From Chondrosia reniformis (Eukaryota > Porifera > Demospongiae > Chondrillida > Chondrillidae), in assembly GCA_947172415.1 (NCBI GenBank), contig OX359200.1, forward strand, positions 2,730,501 to 2,794,500: a DNA stretch of 64,000 nt. The letters run 5' to 3'. Under the pieces are notes generated by a model, which was not told the origin of the DNA, did no database searches, and saw only the letters and a list, made by a program, of their open reading frames with translations. This document shows positions 25,597 through 41,107 of the stretch, piece after piece (position 1 is the first letter of the stretch; each line of letters starts with the position of its first letter). The position numbers and the translations under genes are program-made.

Positions 25597-28500
25597 TATA
25601 TATCCCTTACTTTTTGCTTATTATATCCAATGGACCAGTATATCCCATTGTTTTTCCAAATATATCCAACAATTTTAAACCAATATATCCCAAAATATAT
25701 CCCATAATTTTGGCCCAATATATCCCATAGTTTTTGCCGAATATATCCCATAAAATAACCTATAATCTTAAGCCAATATATCCTATAGTATTTGCCATAT
25801 ATATCCCATAATTTTCCAAATATATCCCATAATTTTTGCCGAATATATCCCATTTTATAACTTACAGACTTAGCCCAATATATCCCATAGTTTTTGCCCT
25901 ATATATCACATAGTTTTACCGAATATATCCCATAGTTTTTGAAAATATATCCCATAACTTTTGCCATTTGTATCCTATAAGTTTACCTAATTTATCCCTC
26001 CGTTTTCGCTTAATATATCCAATAATTTAAAAATATTACCAATTATATCCCATATTATACCCCATAGTGTAAAGTATATCCCATAATATTGCCTAATATA
26101 TCCTTTACTCTTTGCTAATATATCCAATAACCTATTGTCTTAGCCCTGTAAATCCCATAATTTTTCCCAATATATCCCATAGTTTTTGCCGAATATATTT
26201 CATAAAATCACCTATAGTCTTAGCCCTGTAAATCCCATAGTTTTTGCACAATATATCCCTGTTTTCCGAATATATCCCATAGTTTTTGCAAATATATCTC
26301 ATAATTTTTGCCCAATTTTGTCTAATATATCCCTCATTTTTTTGAATATATTCAATAATTAAAAAATGTTTGGATTATATCCCATAGTTTTTCCCATAAT
26401 TTTTGCTGTATAAATCCCGTAATTTTGACTACTATATCCCAAAGTTTTTGCTGAATATATCCCATGAAATAACCTATAGTCTTAGCCCCATATATCCCTT
26501 AGTTTTTGGCAATATATCCCTAAGTTTTTGTTAACTATATCCCGTAACTTTTGACAAATATATCCCATAGTATTTCCTTAATGTTTGCCCTATATATCCC
26601 AAAATTTTGCATAATATATCCCTGTGTTATTGCTTAATATCTACAATTATTTAAACATATTGCCAATTAAATCCCATAATATATCCCATAGTTTTACACA
26701 ATATACCCCTTAGTTTTTGTCAAATATATCCCATAGCTTTTGACAAATATATCCCATAGTATATAACATAATGTTTGCCCAATATATCCCATAATTGTGT
26801 CTAATATATCCTTAACTTTTTGCTTAATATATCCAATGGACCAGTATATCCTATAGTTTTGCCAAATATATCCAACAAATTTTAACCAATATTTCCCATA
26901 AAACAACCCATAATGTTTGCCCAATATATACCATTGTTTTTGCCGAATATATCCCATAAATAACTTAAGTCTTACCCCAATACATCACAAAGGTTTTGCC
27001 AAATATGTCCCATAGTTTTCCGAATATATCCCATAGTTTTTGCAAATATTTCCCATAATTTTTGTCAAATATATCCTATAATTTTCCTTAAATATTCCTC
27101 CGTTTTTCCTTAATATATCCAATTATTTTAAAATATTCCCAATTATATCCCATAAAATATCCCAGAGTTTTACCCAATATACCCTTTAATTTTTCCCCAA
27201 CATATCCGAATGCCGAATACATCCCATAAAATTATCTATAGTATTAGAACAATATATCCCCTAATTTTTGACAAATATATCATATATTTTTCCAATTATA
27301 TCCAATACTTTTGCCAAATATAGCCCATATTATAACTTATAGTCTTAGCCCAATATATCCCGTAGTTTTTGCCCACTATATCCCATAGTCTTTCTGAATA
27401 AATCCCATTGTTTTACAAATATATCCCCTTCGTTTTGGTCAAATATAAACCATAGTATATACCATAATTTTTGCCTTTTATATCCCATAATTTTGCCTAA
27501 TACGTTACTTAGTTTTTGCTTAATATATCCAATGGACCACTATATCGCCTAGTTTTGACAAATATGTCCAACAATTTTTAACCAATATATCCCATAAAAT
27601 ATCCCAAATGTTTATTCAATATATCATAGTTTTTGCAAATATATCCTATAAAATAACCTATAGTCTTAGCCCAATATATCCCATAGCTTTTGGCAACTAA
27701 ATCCCATAGCTTTTAACAAATATATCCCATAGTATATACCACAATGTTTGCCCTATTTATCCCATAATTTTGCCTAATATATCCCTTAGTTTTTGCTTAA
27801 TATATCCAATGGACCAGTATATCCCAGAGTTTTGCCAAATATATCCAATAATTTTTAACCAATATATCTCATAATATAACCATAATTTTGGTCAAATATA
27901 TCCCATAGTTTTTGCCGAATACATCTCATAAAATTTTCTTTAGTCTTAGACCAATATATCCCATAGTTTTGGCCAAATATATCCCATAAAATAACCTATA
28001 GTCGTAGCCCTATATATACCACGGTTATTGCCAAGTATATCCTATATTTTGCCAAATATATCCCATAGTTTTTCCAGATATATCCCATAGTTTTTGACAA
28101 TATATCCCATAATTTTTGCGCAATATATCCCATAGTTTTTGCCGCATCATCCCATAAAATAACCTATAGTCTTATCCCAATATATCCCATACTTTTTCCA
28201 GATATATCCCATCATTTTCCATATATATCCCATAATCTTTTCTCAATATATCCCATAATATAACCTATAGTCTTAGCCCCATTTTTTGGCTAATGTATCC
28301 CGTTTTTCCTTGATATATCCAATTATTTAAAAGTATTGCCTATTATATCCCATAATACATCCCATAGTTTTACCCAATATGCCCCTCATTTTTTGTCAAA
28401 TAAATCCCATAGCTTTTGACAAATATATCAATAGTATATCCCATAATTTTTTTCCAGTATATCCCCTAATTTTGCCAAAGACATCCCATAGTTTTTGCTT

Positions 28501-31500
28501 AATATTTCCAATGGACCAGTATATCCCATAGTTTTGCAAAATATATCCCATAGTTTTGGCAGAATACATCACATAAAATTATCTATAGTCTTAGCCCAAT
28601 ATATCCCAATTTTTTGCTCAATATATCCAATAGTTTTTCCGAATATATCCCTCTATTGTTGCAAATATTTCCCATAATGTTTGCCTAATCTATCCTATAA
28701 TTTTGCCTAAAATGTCCCTCGGTTGTTGTTTAATATATCCAATAATTTAAAAATATTGCCAATTATATCCCATAATATATCCTATAATTTTACCCAATAT
28801 ACCCCTTAGTTTTAGGCAAATATATGCCATAGCTTTTAACAAATATATCCTATAGCTTTTGAAAAATATATCCCTTAGTATATCCCATGATTTTACCTTA
28901 TATATCCCATATTTGCCTAATCCATCCCTTTGTTTTAGCTTAATTAAATCCCATAATTTTGCTAAATTTATCCCATATTTTTGCGGAATACATCCCATAA
29001 TTTATCTATAGTATTAGACCAATATATCCCATAGTTTTTGCCAAATATATTCCATACTTTAACTTATGGTCTTAGCCCAATATATCCTATAGTTATTCCA
29101 AATAAATCCCATATTTTTGCAAATATATCCCATAATTTTTTCTAAATATATCCCATAATTTTGCCTAATATATCCCTCAGATTTTGCTTTATATATCCTT
29201 TTATTTCAAAATATTGCCAATTATATCCCATAATATAACCCATAATTTTACCCAATATACCCTTAGTTTTTTGGCAAATAAATCCCATAGCTTTTAACAA
29301 ATATATCCCCATTATATACCACAATGTTTGCCCTATTTATCCCAGAGTTTTGCCAATAATTTTTAACCAATATATCCCATAAAATAACCTATAATTTTGG
29401 TCCATAATATCCCATAGTTTTAGCCAAATATATCCTATAAAAGAACCTATAGCCGTAGCCCTATATATACCACGATTATTGCCAAGTATATCCTATATTT
29501 TGCCAAATATATCCCATATTTTTCCCAATATATCCCATAGTTTTTCCAGATATATCCCATAGTTTTTGACAATATATCCCATAATGTTTGCCAAATATAT
29601 CCCATAGTTTTTGCTTAATATATCCTAAAAAATAACCTATAGTCTTAGCACAATATATCCCACAGTTTCTCCCCATATATCCCATAGTCTTTTTGAATAA
29701 ATCCCATATTTTACAAATACATCCCCTTCGACTTTTCTCAAATGAATCCCATAGTATATTGCATAATTTTTGCCTTTTATATCCCATAATTTTGCTAATA
29801 CATTTCTTAATTTTTGCTTAATATATCCAATGGACCACTATATTGCGTAGTTTTGAAAAATATATCCAACAATTTTTAACGAATATATCCCATAATAATT
29901 CCCAAAATGTTTACCAAATATATCATAGTTTTTGCGAATATATCCCATAAAATAACTTATAGTCTTATCCCAATATATCCCATATTTTTGCCAAATATAT
30001 CCCATAATTTTACAAATATATCCCATATTTTTCCAAATATATCCCGTAATTTTTTCCAAATATATCCCATAATATGACCTATAGTCTAAGTCCTTTTTTG
30101 GCTAATATATCCCCTGTTTTTCCCTTAATATATCCAATTATTTAAAAATATTGCCTATTATATCCCATAATACATCCCATTGTTTTACCCAATATACCAC
30201 TCTCTTTTTGCCAAATAAATCCCAAAACTTTGGACAAATATATCCCATAGTATATCCCATAATTTTACCTAATACATCCCATAGTTTTGCCAAATATATC
30301 CAACACTGTTTAACCAATATATCCCATAATATATCCCATAATTAAACCCAATATACCCCTTAGTTTTTGCCAAATAAATCCCAAAACTTTGGACAAATAT
30401 ATCCCATAGTATATCCCATAATTTTTTTCCAGTATATCCCATAAAATTGCCTAAGACATCCCTTAGTTTTTGCTTAATATATCCAATGGACCAGTATATC
30501 CCATAGTTTTGCAAAATATATCCCATAGCTTTTGCCCAATTTATCGCATATTTTTATAAATATATCCCATAATGTTTGCCAAATATATCCCATAATATAA
30601 CCTATACTCTTAATCCAATATATCCAATAGTTTCTGCCCTATATATCCCATAGACCTTCTGAATAAATCCCATAATTTTACAAATATATCCCATAGCTTT
30701 TGACAAAATATATCCCATAGTATTTGCTATAATTTTTGCCCTGTATATCCGTTAATTTTGCCTAAGACATCACTTAGATTTTGCAAAATATATCCAATGG
30801 ACCAGTGTATCCCTTAGTTTTGCTAAATAAAAATATCTCATAGCATTTGCCGACTATATCCCATAAAAGAACCTATAGTCGTAGCTCAATATATCCCATA
30901 GTTTTTCCGAATATATCCTATAGTTTTGCAAGTATATCCCATAATTTTACCTAATACATCCCATAGTTTTGCCTAATAGATCCAACACTGTTTAACCAAT
31001 ATATCCCATAATATATCCCATACGTTTACCCAATATACCCCTTAGTTTTTGTCAAAAATATCCCATAGCTTTTGACGATTATATCCCATAGTATATCCCC
31101 TACTTTTAGCCCTATATATCCCACAATTTCGCCTAATATATCACATAGTTTTTGATTAATATATCCAATGGACCAGAATATTCCAAAGTTTTGCCAATCA
31201 TATTCAACAATTTTAAACCAATATATCCCATAATATTTCCCATAATTTTTACCCAATATATCCCATAATATAACCTATAGTCTTAGCCCAATATATCCCA
31301 TAGATTCTGCCCTATATATCCCATAGTCTTTCTGAATAAATCCCATAGTTTTACAAATATATCCCATAATTTTTGCCCAATTTATCGCATATTTTTATTA
31401 ATCTATCCCATAATGTTTGCCAAATATATCCCATAATATAACCTATAATCTTAAACCAATATATCACATAGTATATCCCAAAATTTTAGCCCAATATATC

Positions 31501-34500
31501 ATAGTTTTTGCGAATATATCCAATAAAATAATCTATAGTCTTAGCCCAATATATTCCATAGTTTTTGCCAAATATATCGCATATTTTTTCAAATACATCC
31601 CATAATTTTCCAAATATATCCCATAATATAACCTATACTCTTAATCCAATATATCCAATAGTTTCTGCCCTATATATCCCATAGACCTTCTGAATAAATC
31701 CCATAATTTTACAAATATATCCCATAGCTTTTGACAAAATATATCCCATAGTATTTGCTATAATTTTTGCCCTGTATATCCGTTAATTTTGCCTAAGACA
31801 TCACTTAGATTTTGCAAAATATATCCAATGGACCAGTGTATCCCTTAGTTTTGCTAAATAAAAATATCTCATAGCATTTGCCGACTATATCCCATAAAAG
31901 AACCTATAGTCGTAGCTCAATATATCCCATAGTTTTTCCGAATATATCCTATAGTTTTGCAAGTATATCCCATAATTTTACCTAATACATCCCATAGTTT
32001 TGCCTAATAGATCCAACACTGTTTAACCAATATATCCCATAATATATCCCATACGTTTACCCAATATACCCCTTAGTTTTTGTCAAAAATATCCCATAGC
32101 TTTTGACGATTATATCCCATAGTATATCCCCTACTTTTAGCCCTATATATCCCACAATTTCGCCTAATATATCACATAGTTTTTGATTAATATATCCAAT
32201 GGACCAGAATATTCCAAAGTTTTGCCAATCATATTCAACAATTTTAAACCAATATATCCCATAATATTTCCCATAATTTTTACCCAATATATCCCATAAT
32301 ATAACCTATAGTCTTAGCCCAATATATCCCATAGATTCTGCCCTATATATCCCATAGTCTTTCTGAATAAATCCCATAGTTTTACAAATATATCCCATAA
32401 TTTTTGCCCAATTTATCGCATATTTTTATTAATCTATCCCATAATGTTTGCCAAATATATCCCATAATATAACCTATAATCTTAAACCAATATATCACAT
32501 AGTATATCCCAAAATTTTAGCCCAATATATCATAGTTTTTGCGAATATATCCAATAAAATAATCTATAGTCTTAGCCCAATATATTCCATAGTTTTTGCC
32601 AAATATATCCCATATTTTTTCAAATACATCCCATAATTTTCCAAATATATCCCATAATATAACCTATAGTCTTAGCCCATTATATCCCATAGTTTTTGCC
32701 CAATATTATCCCATGGTCTTTCTGAATAAATCCCATAGTTTTATAAATATATCCAACAATTTTAAACCAATATATGCCATAATATGTCCCATAATTTTTG
32801 CCTAATATATCCCAAAGTTTTTGCCGAATATATCACATAAAATAACCTATAGTCTTAGCCCAATATAACCCATACTTTTGCCTAATATATCCCTCAGTTT
32901 TAGCTGAATATATCCAATTATTTAAAAATATTGCCAATTATATCCCTTAAATAATCTATAGATTTACCAAAGATAGCCCTTAGTTTTTGTCAAATATATG
33001 CCATAGCTTTTGAAAACTATATCCCATAGTACATCCCATAATTTTTGCGCAATATATCTCATAGCTTTTGCCGCATATATCCCATAAAATATAGTCTTAT
33101 CCCAATATATCCCATACTTTTTGCCAAATATATCTGGAAATGTCACCCATAGTCTTAGGCCAATATATCCCATAGTTTTTGCCAAATATATCCCATAATT
33201 TTTGCCAAATGTATCCCATCTTTTTCCATATATATCCTATAATCTTTTCCAAATATATCCCATAATATAACCTATAGTCTTAGCCCCATTTTTTGGCTAA
33301 TGTATACCCTGTTTTTTCCTTAATATATCCTATTATTTAAAAATATTGCCAATTATATCCCATAATATATCCCATAATTTTACCCAATATACCCCTTAGT
33401 TTTTGGCAAATAAATCCCATAGCTTTTAACAAATATATTCCATAGTATATACCACAATGTTTGCCCTATTTATCCCATAATTTTGCCTAATATATCCCTT
33501 AGTTTTTGCTTAATATATCCAATGGACCAGTATATCCCATAGTTTTGCAAAATATATCCAACAATTTTTAACCAATATATCCCATAATATATTCCATAAG
33601 TTTTGCCCAATATATATATCCCATCCTTTTGTCGGAATATATCCCACTAAATAACCTATAGTCTTAGCCCAAAATATCCCATAGTTCTTTGGAATATATC
33701 CCATTGTTTTTGAAAATATATCTCATAGTGTTTGCCAAATACATCCCATAAAATTATCTATAGTCTTAGACCAATATATCACATAGTTTTTGCCAAGTAT
33801 ATCCCATATTTTTCCATATGTATCCCATAATTTTAGCCAAATATATCCCATACTTTAACTTATAGTCTTAGCCCAATATATCCCAAAGTTTTTGCCCAAT
33901 ACATCCCATAGTTTTTCCGAATATATCCCAATATTTTTGCTAATATATCCCATAATTTAGGCCAAATATATCCAATAATTTAAAAATATGGCCAATAATA
34001 TCCCATAATATATCCCATACTTTTACCAAATATTCCCCTTAGTTTTTGGCAAATATATCCCATAGCTTTTAACAATTATATCCCATAGTATATCCCATAC
34101 TTTTTTCCCTGTATATCCCATAATTTTGCCTAAGATATCCCTTAGTTTTTACAAAATATATTCAATGGATCAGTATATCCCATAGTTTTGTCAAATATAT
34201 CCCATAGCCGTTGCCCAATATATCCCATAAAAAACTATTGCCTTAGCCCAATATATGCCATAGCTTTTCCAAATATATCCCATAGTTTTGCAAGTATATC
34301 CCAAAACTTTTGCCTTTTATATCCCATAATTTTGCTAATACATTCCTTAGTTTTTGCTTAATATATCCAATGGACCCCTATATCACATAGTTTTGACAAA
34401 TATATCCAACAATTTTTAACCAATACATCCCATAATATATCCTAAAATTTTTGCCGAATATTTCATAGTTTTTGCGAATATATCCCATAAAATAACCTCT

Positions 34501-37500
34501 AGCCTTAGCCCAATATATCCCACACTTTTGCCAAATATATCCCATAATTTTGCCAAATATATCCCATAATATAACCTATAGTCTTAGCCAAATATATCCC
34601 ATAGTTTTTGCCCAATATTATCCCATGGTCTTTCTGAATAAATCCCATAGTTTTATAAATATAACCAACAATTTTAAACCAATATATGCCATAATATGTC
34701 CCATAATTATTGCCTAATATATCCCATAGTTTTTGCCGAACATATCACATAAAATAACCCATAGTCTTAGCCCCATATAACCCATACTTTTGCCTAATAT
34801 ATCCCTCAGTTTTAGCTTAATATATCCAATTATTGCCAATTTTATCCCTTAAATAACCCATAGATTTACCAAACATAGAACTTTGTTTTTGTCAAATATA
34901 TCCCTTAGCTTTTGCCGCATATATCCCATAAAATAACCTATAGTCTTATCCCAATATATCCCATACTTTTTGCCAAATATATCCCATATTTTTCAAAATA
35001 TATCCCATAATTTTTGCCAAATATATCTGGAAATATCACCTATAGTCTTAGGCCAATATATCACATAGTTTTTGCCAAATATATCCCAAAATAGTTGCCA
35101 AATATATCCTATATTTTTCCAAATATATCACATAATTTTTTCCAAATATATCCCATAATTAAACCTATAGTCTTAGCCCCATATAACCCATACATTTTCC
35201 TAATATATCCTTCAGTTTTAGCTAAATATATCCAATTATTTAAAAATATTGCCAATTATATCCCATAAATAACCCATAGATTTACCAAAGATAGCCCTTA
35301 GTTTTTGTCAAATATATCCCATAGTATATCCCATAATTGTTGCGCAATATATCCCATAGTTTTGCCGCATATATCCCATAAAATAGCCTATAGTCTTAGC
35401 CCCATATAACCCATACTTTTTGCCAAATATATCCCATATTATTCCAAATATATCTCATAATTTTTGCCAAATATATCCATATTTTTCCAAATATATCCCA
35501 TAATATAACCTATAGTCTTAGCCCCATTTTTTGGCTAATATATCCCCTGTTTTTCCTTAATTTATCCAATTATTTAAAAATATTGCCTATTATATCCCAT
35601 AAAACATCCCATAGTTTTACCCAATATGCCCTGATATTTTGTCAAGTAAATCACATAGCTTTTGCAAATATATACCATAGTATATACCATAATTTTTTTC
35701 CATTATATCCCATAATTTTGCCTAAAACATCCCATAGCTTTTGCAAATATATCCAATAATTTTTGCGGAATATATCCCAAAATTTTGAATAAGGTGTTAT
35801 TTCAAAATATTGCCAATTATATCCCATATTATATCCCATAATTTTACCCAATATACCCATTATTTTTTGGCAAATATATCCCATACCTTTTTACGCCTAT
35901 ATCTCATAGTATATACCATAATGTTTCCTTTTAATATCTCATAATTTTTGCTTAATATATCCCATAGATTAATATATCCAATGGACTAGTATATCCCATA
36001 GTTTGCCAAATATGTCCAACAATTTAAAACCAATATATCCCAAAATATTTATATTATATTTTGCCCAATATATCTCATATTTTTTCCAAATATATCCCAT
36101 AATGTTTGACAAATATATCATATATTTTTCTAAATATATCCAATACTTTTGCCAAATATATCCCATAATATAACCTATAGTCTTAGCCCCATTTTTTGGC
36201 TAATGTATCCCGTTTTTTCCTTAATATATCCAATTATTTAAAAGTATTGCCTATTATATCCCATAATACATCCCATAGTTTTACCCAATATGCCACTCAT
36301 TTTTTGTCAAATAAATCCCATAGCTTTTGACAAATATATCCCATAGTATATCCCATAATTTTTTTTCCAGTATATCCCTCCTTTTGCCTAAGATGTCCCA
36401 TAGTTTTTGCTTAATATATCCAATGGCCCAGTATATCCCAGATTTTGCCAAATACATCCAATAACTTTTAACCAATATATCCCATAATATAACCCATAAT
36501 TTTGGTCCAATATATCCCATAGTTTTTGCCGAATACATCCCATAATATTATCTGTATTCTTAGACCAATATATCCCATAGTTTTGGCCAAATATATCCCA
36601 TAAAATAACCTATAGTCGTAGCCCTATATATACCACGGTTATTGCCAAATATATCCCATAATTTTGCCCCATATATCCCATAGTTTTTCCGGATATATCC
36701 CATAGTTTTTGACAATATATCCCATAATGTTTGCTGAATATATCCCATAGTTTTTGCTTAATATATCCTATAAAATAACCTATAGTCTTAGCACAATATA
36801 TCCCATAGCTTTGCCCAATTTATCGCATATTTTTTCAAAAGATAATGCATAATGTTTGTCAAATATATCCCATAATATAACCTATATTCTTAGCCCAATA
36901 TATCCCATAGTTTCTGCCCTATATAACCCATAGTTTTTCTGAATAAATCCCATAGCTTTAAAAATATATCCCATTAGGTTTTTGTCAAATATATCCCATA
37001 TTATATCCCATAATTTTAGCTTTCTATATCCCAAAATTTTTCCTAAGATGTTCCTTAGTTTTTGCTTAATATATCCAATGGACCAGTATATTCCATAGTT
37101 TTGCAGTATATATCCCATAGCTTTTGCCCAATTTATCCCATAATGTTTGCCAAATATATCCCATAATATAACCTATATAGTCTTAATCCAATATATCCCA
37201 TAGTTTCTACCCTATATATCCCATAGACTTTCCGAATAAATCCCATAGTTTTACAAATATATCCCATAGCTTTTGACAAAATATATCCCATAGTATTTGC
37301 TATAATTTTGCCCTGTACATCCCATAATTTTTCCTAAGACATCACTTACTTTTTGCGAAATATATCCAATGGACAAGTATATCCCTTAGTTTTGCCAAAT
37401 ATATCCAACACTCTTTAACCAATATATCCCATAATATATCCCATAATTTACCCAATATACCCCTTAGTTTTTGTCTAATATATCCCATAGCTTTTGACGA

Positions 37501-38510
37501 ATATATCCCATAGTTTATCCCCTAATTTTAGCCCTTTATATCCCACAATTTTGCCTAATATTTCCCAAAGTTTTTGATTAATATATCCAATGGACCAGTA
37601 TATCCCAAAGTTTTGCCAAGTATATTCAACAATTTTTACCCAATATATCCCATAATATAACCTATAGTCTTAGCCCAATATATCCCATAGATTCTGCCCT
37701 ATATATCCTATAGTCTTTCTGAATAAATCCTATAGTGTTACAAATATATCCCATAATTTTTGCCCCATTTATGGCATATTTTTATAAGTATATTCTATAA
37801 TGTTTCCCAAATATAACCCATAATATAACCTATAGTCTTAGCCCAATATATTCCATAGTTTTTGCCAAATATATCCCATATTTTTTCAAATATATCCCAT
37901 AATTTTCCAAATATATCCCATAATAGAACCTATAGTCTTAGCCCAATATATCCCATAGTTTTTGCCAAATATATCCCATAGTTTTCCAAATATATCCAAC
38001 AATTTTAAACCAATATATGCCATAATATGTCCCATAATTTTTGCGCAATATATCCCATACTTTTTGCCAAATATTTCCCATAATTTTTGCCAAATATATC
38101 CCATCTTTTTCCATATATATCCCATAATCTTTTCCAAATATATCCCATAATATAACCTATAGTCTTAGCCCCATTTTTTGGCTAATGTGTCCCTTGTTTT
38201 TTCCTTAATATATCCAATTATTTAAAAGTATTGCCTATTATATTCCATAATACATCCCACAGTTTTACCCAATATGCCCCAATAAATCCCATAGCTTTTG
38301 ACAAATATATCCCATAGTATATCCCATAATTTTTTTCCAGTATATCCCATAATTTTGCCTAAGACGTCCCATAGTTTTGCTTAATATATCTAATGGACCA
38401 GTATATCCCATATCCCAAGCCCCTCTCTTTTTGTCAAATAAATCCCAAAGCTTTTGACAAATATATCCCATAGTATATCCCATAATGTTTTTCCAGTATA
38501 TCCCATAATT
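25597..38510. repeat. Satellite A block 6
   Basis: This is the longest satellite A stretch, about 12.9 kb, still in the same orientation. It contains the 1031-bp tandem duplication (30590-32655) and several shorter copied segments. One example is the phrase with CAACACTGTTTAACC, seen near 24340, 30300, 30990 and 32020. The array stops at about 38510, where the 13-bp satellite begins. No gene is seen. Confidence 0.93.
30590..32655. repeat. Near-identical 1031-bp tandem duplication in satellite A
   Basis: Positions 30590-31620 and 31621-32655 are the same sequence at an offset of 1031 bp. The start phrase ATAACCTATACTCTTAATCC appears in both. I found one clear difference (ATATCGCATATT against ATATCCCATATT, near 31577 and 32608). 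Such identity in an otherwise diverged array means a very recent duplication or an assembly artefact. Confidence 0.92.
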
Positions 38511-41106
38511 TTGCGTACGTACTACTTTTATGTACTAATTGTATGTACTAGTAGCTAGTTACATGTACTAGTGGTATGTACAAGTTGTATGTACTAGTTG
38601 TATGTATTAGTTGTAAATATGTACTAATAACTAGTTGCATATAATAGTTGTATGTACTAGTTGTTTGTACTGGTAACTAGTTGTATGTACTAGCTGCGTG
38701 TACTAGTTGTATGTAGTTATATATACTACTTGTATGTAGTAGTTGTGCGGATTTTTTGTATACTAGTTAAATTTACTAGTTGTAGCTACTAGTTTTATGT
38801 AGTAGTTGAATGTACTAATAACTAAATGTGTGTAGTAATTGTATGTACTAGTTGTATGTTCTAGTTGTATTTACTAGTTTTATGTACTAGCTGTATGTAC
38901 TAGTTGTATGTACTAATTGTATATACTAGTTGTATATACAAGTAAATAGTTGCCTGTACTAGTTATATGTCCTAGTTGTATGTACTAGTTGTGTGTAATT
39001 GTTGTATGTAATTGTTATATGTACTATCAAATCTAGATCTAGATCTACTACATACAACTAGTGCATACAGCTAGTACATACAACTAGTACATACAACCAA
39101 TAGATACAATTAGTACATATAACTAGTACACACAACTACTACATATTACCAGTATACATAAATAGTATATACATCGAGTGCATAAAACTAGTGCATACAA
39201 CTATATAGTTAATAAAACTAGTACATACAATTAGTACATAAATCTAGTACAAAAAACTAGTACATAGCTAGTCTAAACAACTAGTGCATACAACTACTAA
39301 ACAGAACTCGTTCATATCTAGTATACTATTGGTACATACAACTGTTACATACAATTAGTGCATACAATTACCACATACAACTTGTACATACAACTAGCAC
39401 CTACAACTACCTAGTAATAGTACATTAGAACTAGTAGGTGCAATTAGTATACACAACCAGTATATACATACAGCTAGTACATACAACTTGTACATACAAC
39501 TGATTCATATCTAGTGCATACAACTAGTACATATAACTAGTTAACAAACATATAACTAGTACATGCAAATTGTAAATACAACTCAACTACTATATACAAC
39601 TAGTACATATAACTAGTTAATACAACTAATAATTAAAACATATAACTACTACATACATTTAGTAAATACAACTAGTACATACAACTAGTACATACAACCA
39701 ATAGATACAACTAGTAAATATAACTAGTACACACAACTACTACATATTACCAGTATATATAAATAGTATATACATCGAGTACATACAACTAGTACATACA
39801 AATATATAGTAAATACAACTAGTACATACAATTAGTACATACAACTAGTACATACAACCAATAGATACAATTAGTACATATAACTAGTACACACAACTAC
39901 TACATATTACCAGCATACATAAATAGTATATACATTGAGTGCATACAACTAGTACATAAAACTATATAGTTAATAAAACTAGTACATACAATTAGTACAT
40001 ACATCTAGTACAAAAAACTAGAACATAGCTAGTCCAAACAACTAGTGCATACAACGACTAAATAGAACTCGTTCATATCTAGTACCTACAAATAGTACAT
40101 ACAATTAGTACATACAACTACCACATACAACTTGTACATACAACTAGCACCTACAACTAACTAGTAATAGTACATTTTAACTAGTAAGTGCAATTAGTAC
40201 AAACAACCAGTATATACATACAGCTAGTACATACAAGTGGTGCATATACTTATTACCTACTCATATAATTAGTAAATATAAATAGTAAGTACAACTAGTA
40301 CATACAGCTAGTGCATACAACTAGTACATATAACTAGTTCACAAACATATAACTAGTACATACAAATAGTAAATACAACTCAACTACTATATACAACTAG
40401 TACATACAACTAGTTCATAAAACTAGTACATACATCTAGTATATAATAACACAACTAGAACACACAACTAGTTCATACATCAAGTGCATACAATTAGTAC
40501 ACATAAATAGTACACACAACTAGTACATACAACTAGTACATATAAATAATATTTAGAACTAATACATACCTAGTACAAATAACTAGTGCATAAACTAGTA
40601 AATATAACTAGTGCTAGTGCATAGAACTAGTACATACAACTAGTAAATATAACTACCGCACATACATATAACCAATACTATTACACAAACGTATAACTAG
40701 TACATACACATATAACTGGAACTTATAAATAGTACATACACATAGTACATACGAATAGTACATAAAAATATTACATATAACTTGAAACTAGTACATATAA
40801 GTATTTCATAGAATGAGTACATAATACTAGAACGTACAACTTGTATATACAACTAGTAGATAGCTACTACATACAACTCTTATATATGTACCACTAATAC
40901 ATACAACTCGCACATAACTAGTACATATACCTAGTACATACAACTGGTATCTAGTACAAACCACTAGTGCCTACCTAGGTCCTAGTATAACTAGTATTTG
41001 AACCTATATTTAGAACATACAACTCATACATACAACTAGTACATACTACTATTACCTACATCTAGTACATATAAATAGTACTTGCATCTAGTATATACAA
41101 CTAGTA
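38511..41106. repeat. Satellite B block 1 (13-bp tandem repeat) with an orientation switch
   Basis: The unit is CTAGTACATACAA on the plus strand from about 39045 onward. From 38511 to about 39025 it runs as the reverse complement (TTGTATGTACTAG). The switch is marked by ATCTAGATCTAGATCTA at about 39030-39046. To the right, a longer unit repeats: a phrase with CAACCAATAGATACAA and ACATATTACCAG occurs near 39095, 39695 and 39850. No gene is seen. Confidence 0.93.
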
Positions 41107-41107
41107 C

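Noticed and set aside
1-38510. Many 60-130-residue open frames with GYIWQKLWDI-like repeats
   Set aside because: They are products of a 22-bp satellite with no stop in some readings; three units give a 22-residue cycle. They have no consistent start, codon bias or conserved end.
1-38510. Centromere identity of satellite A
   Set aside because: Higher-order structure alone does not show it; satellites of this form also occur in arms and subtelomeres.
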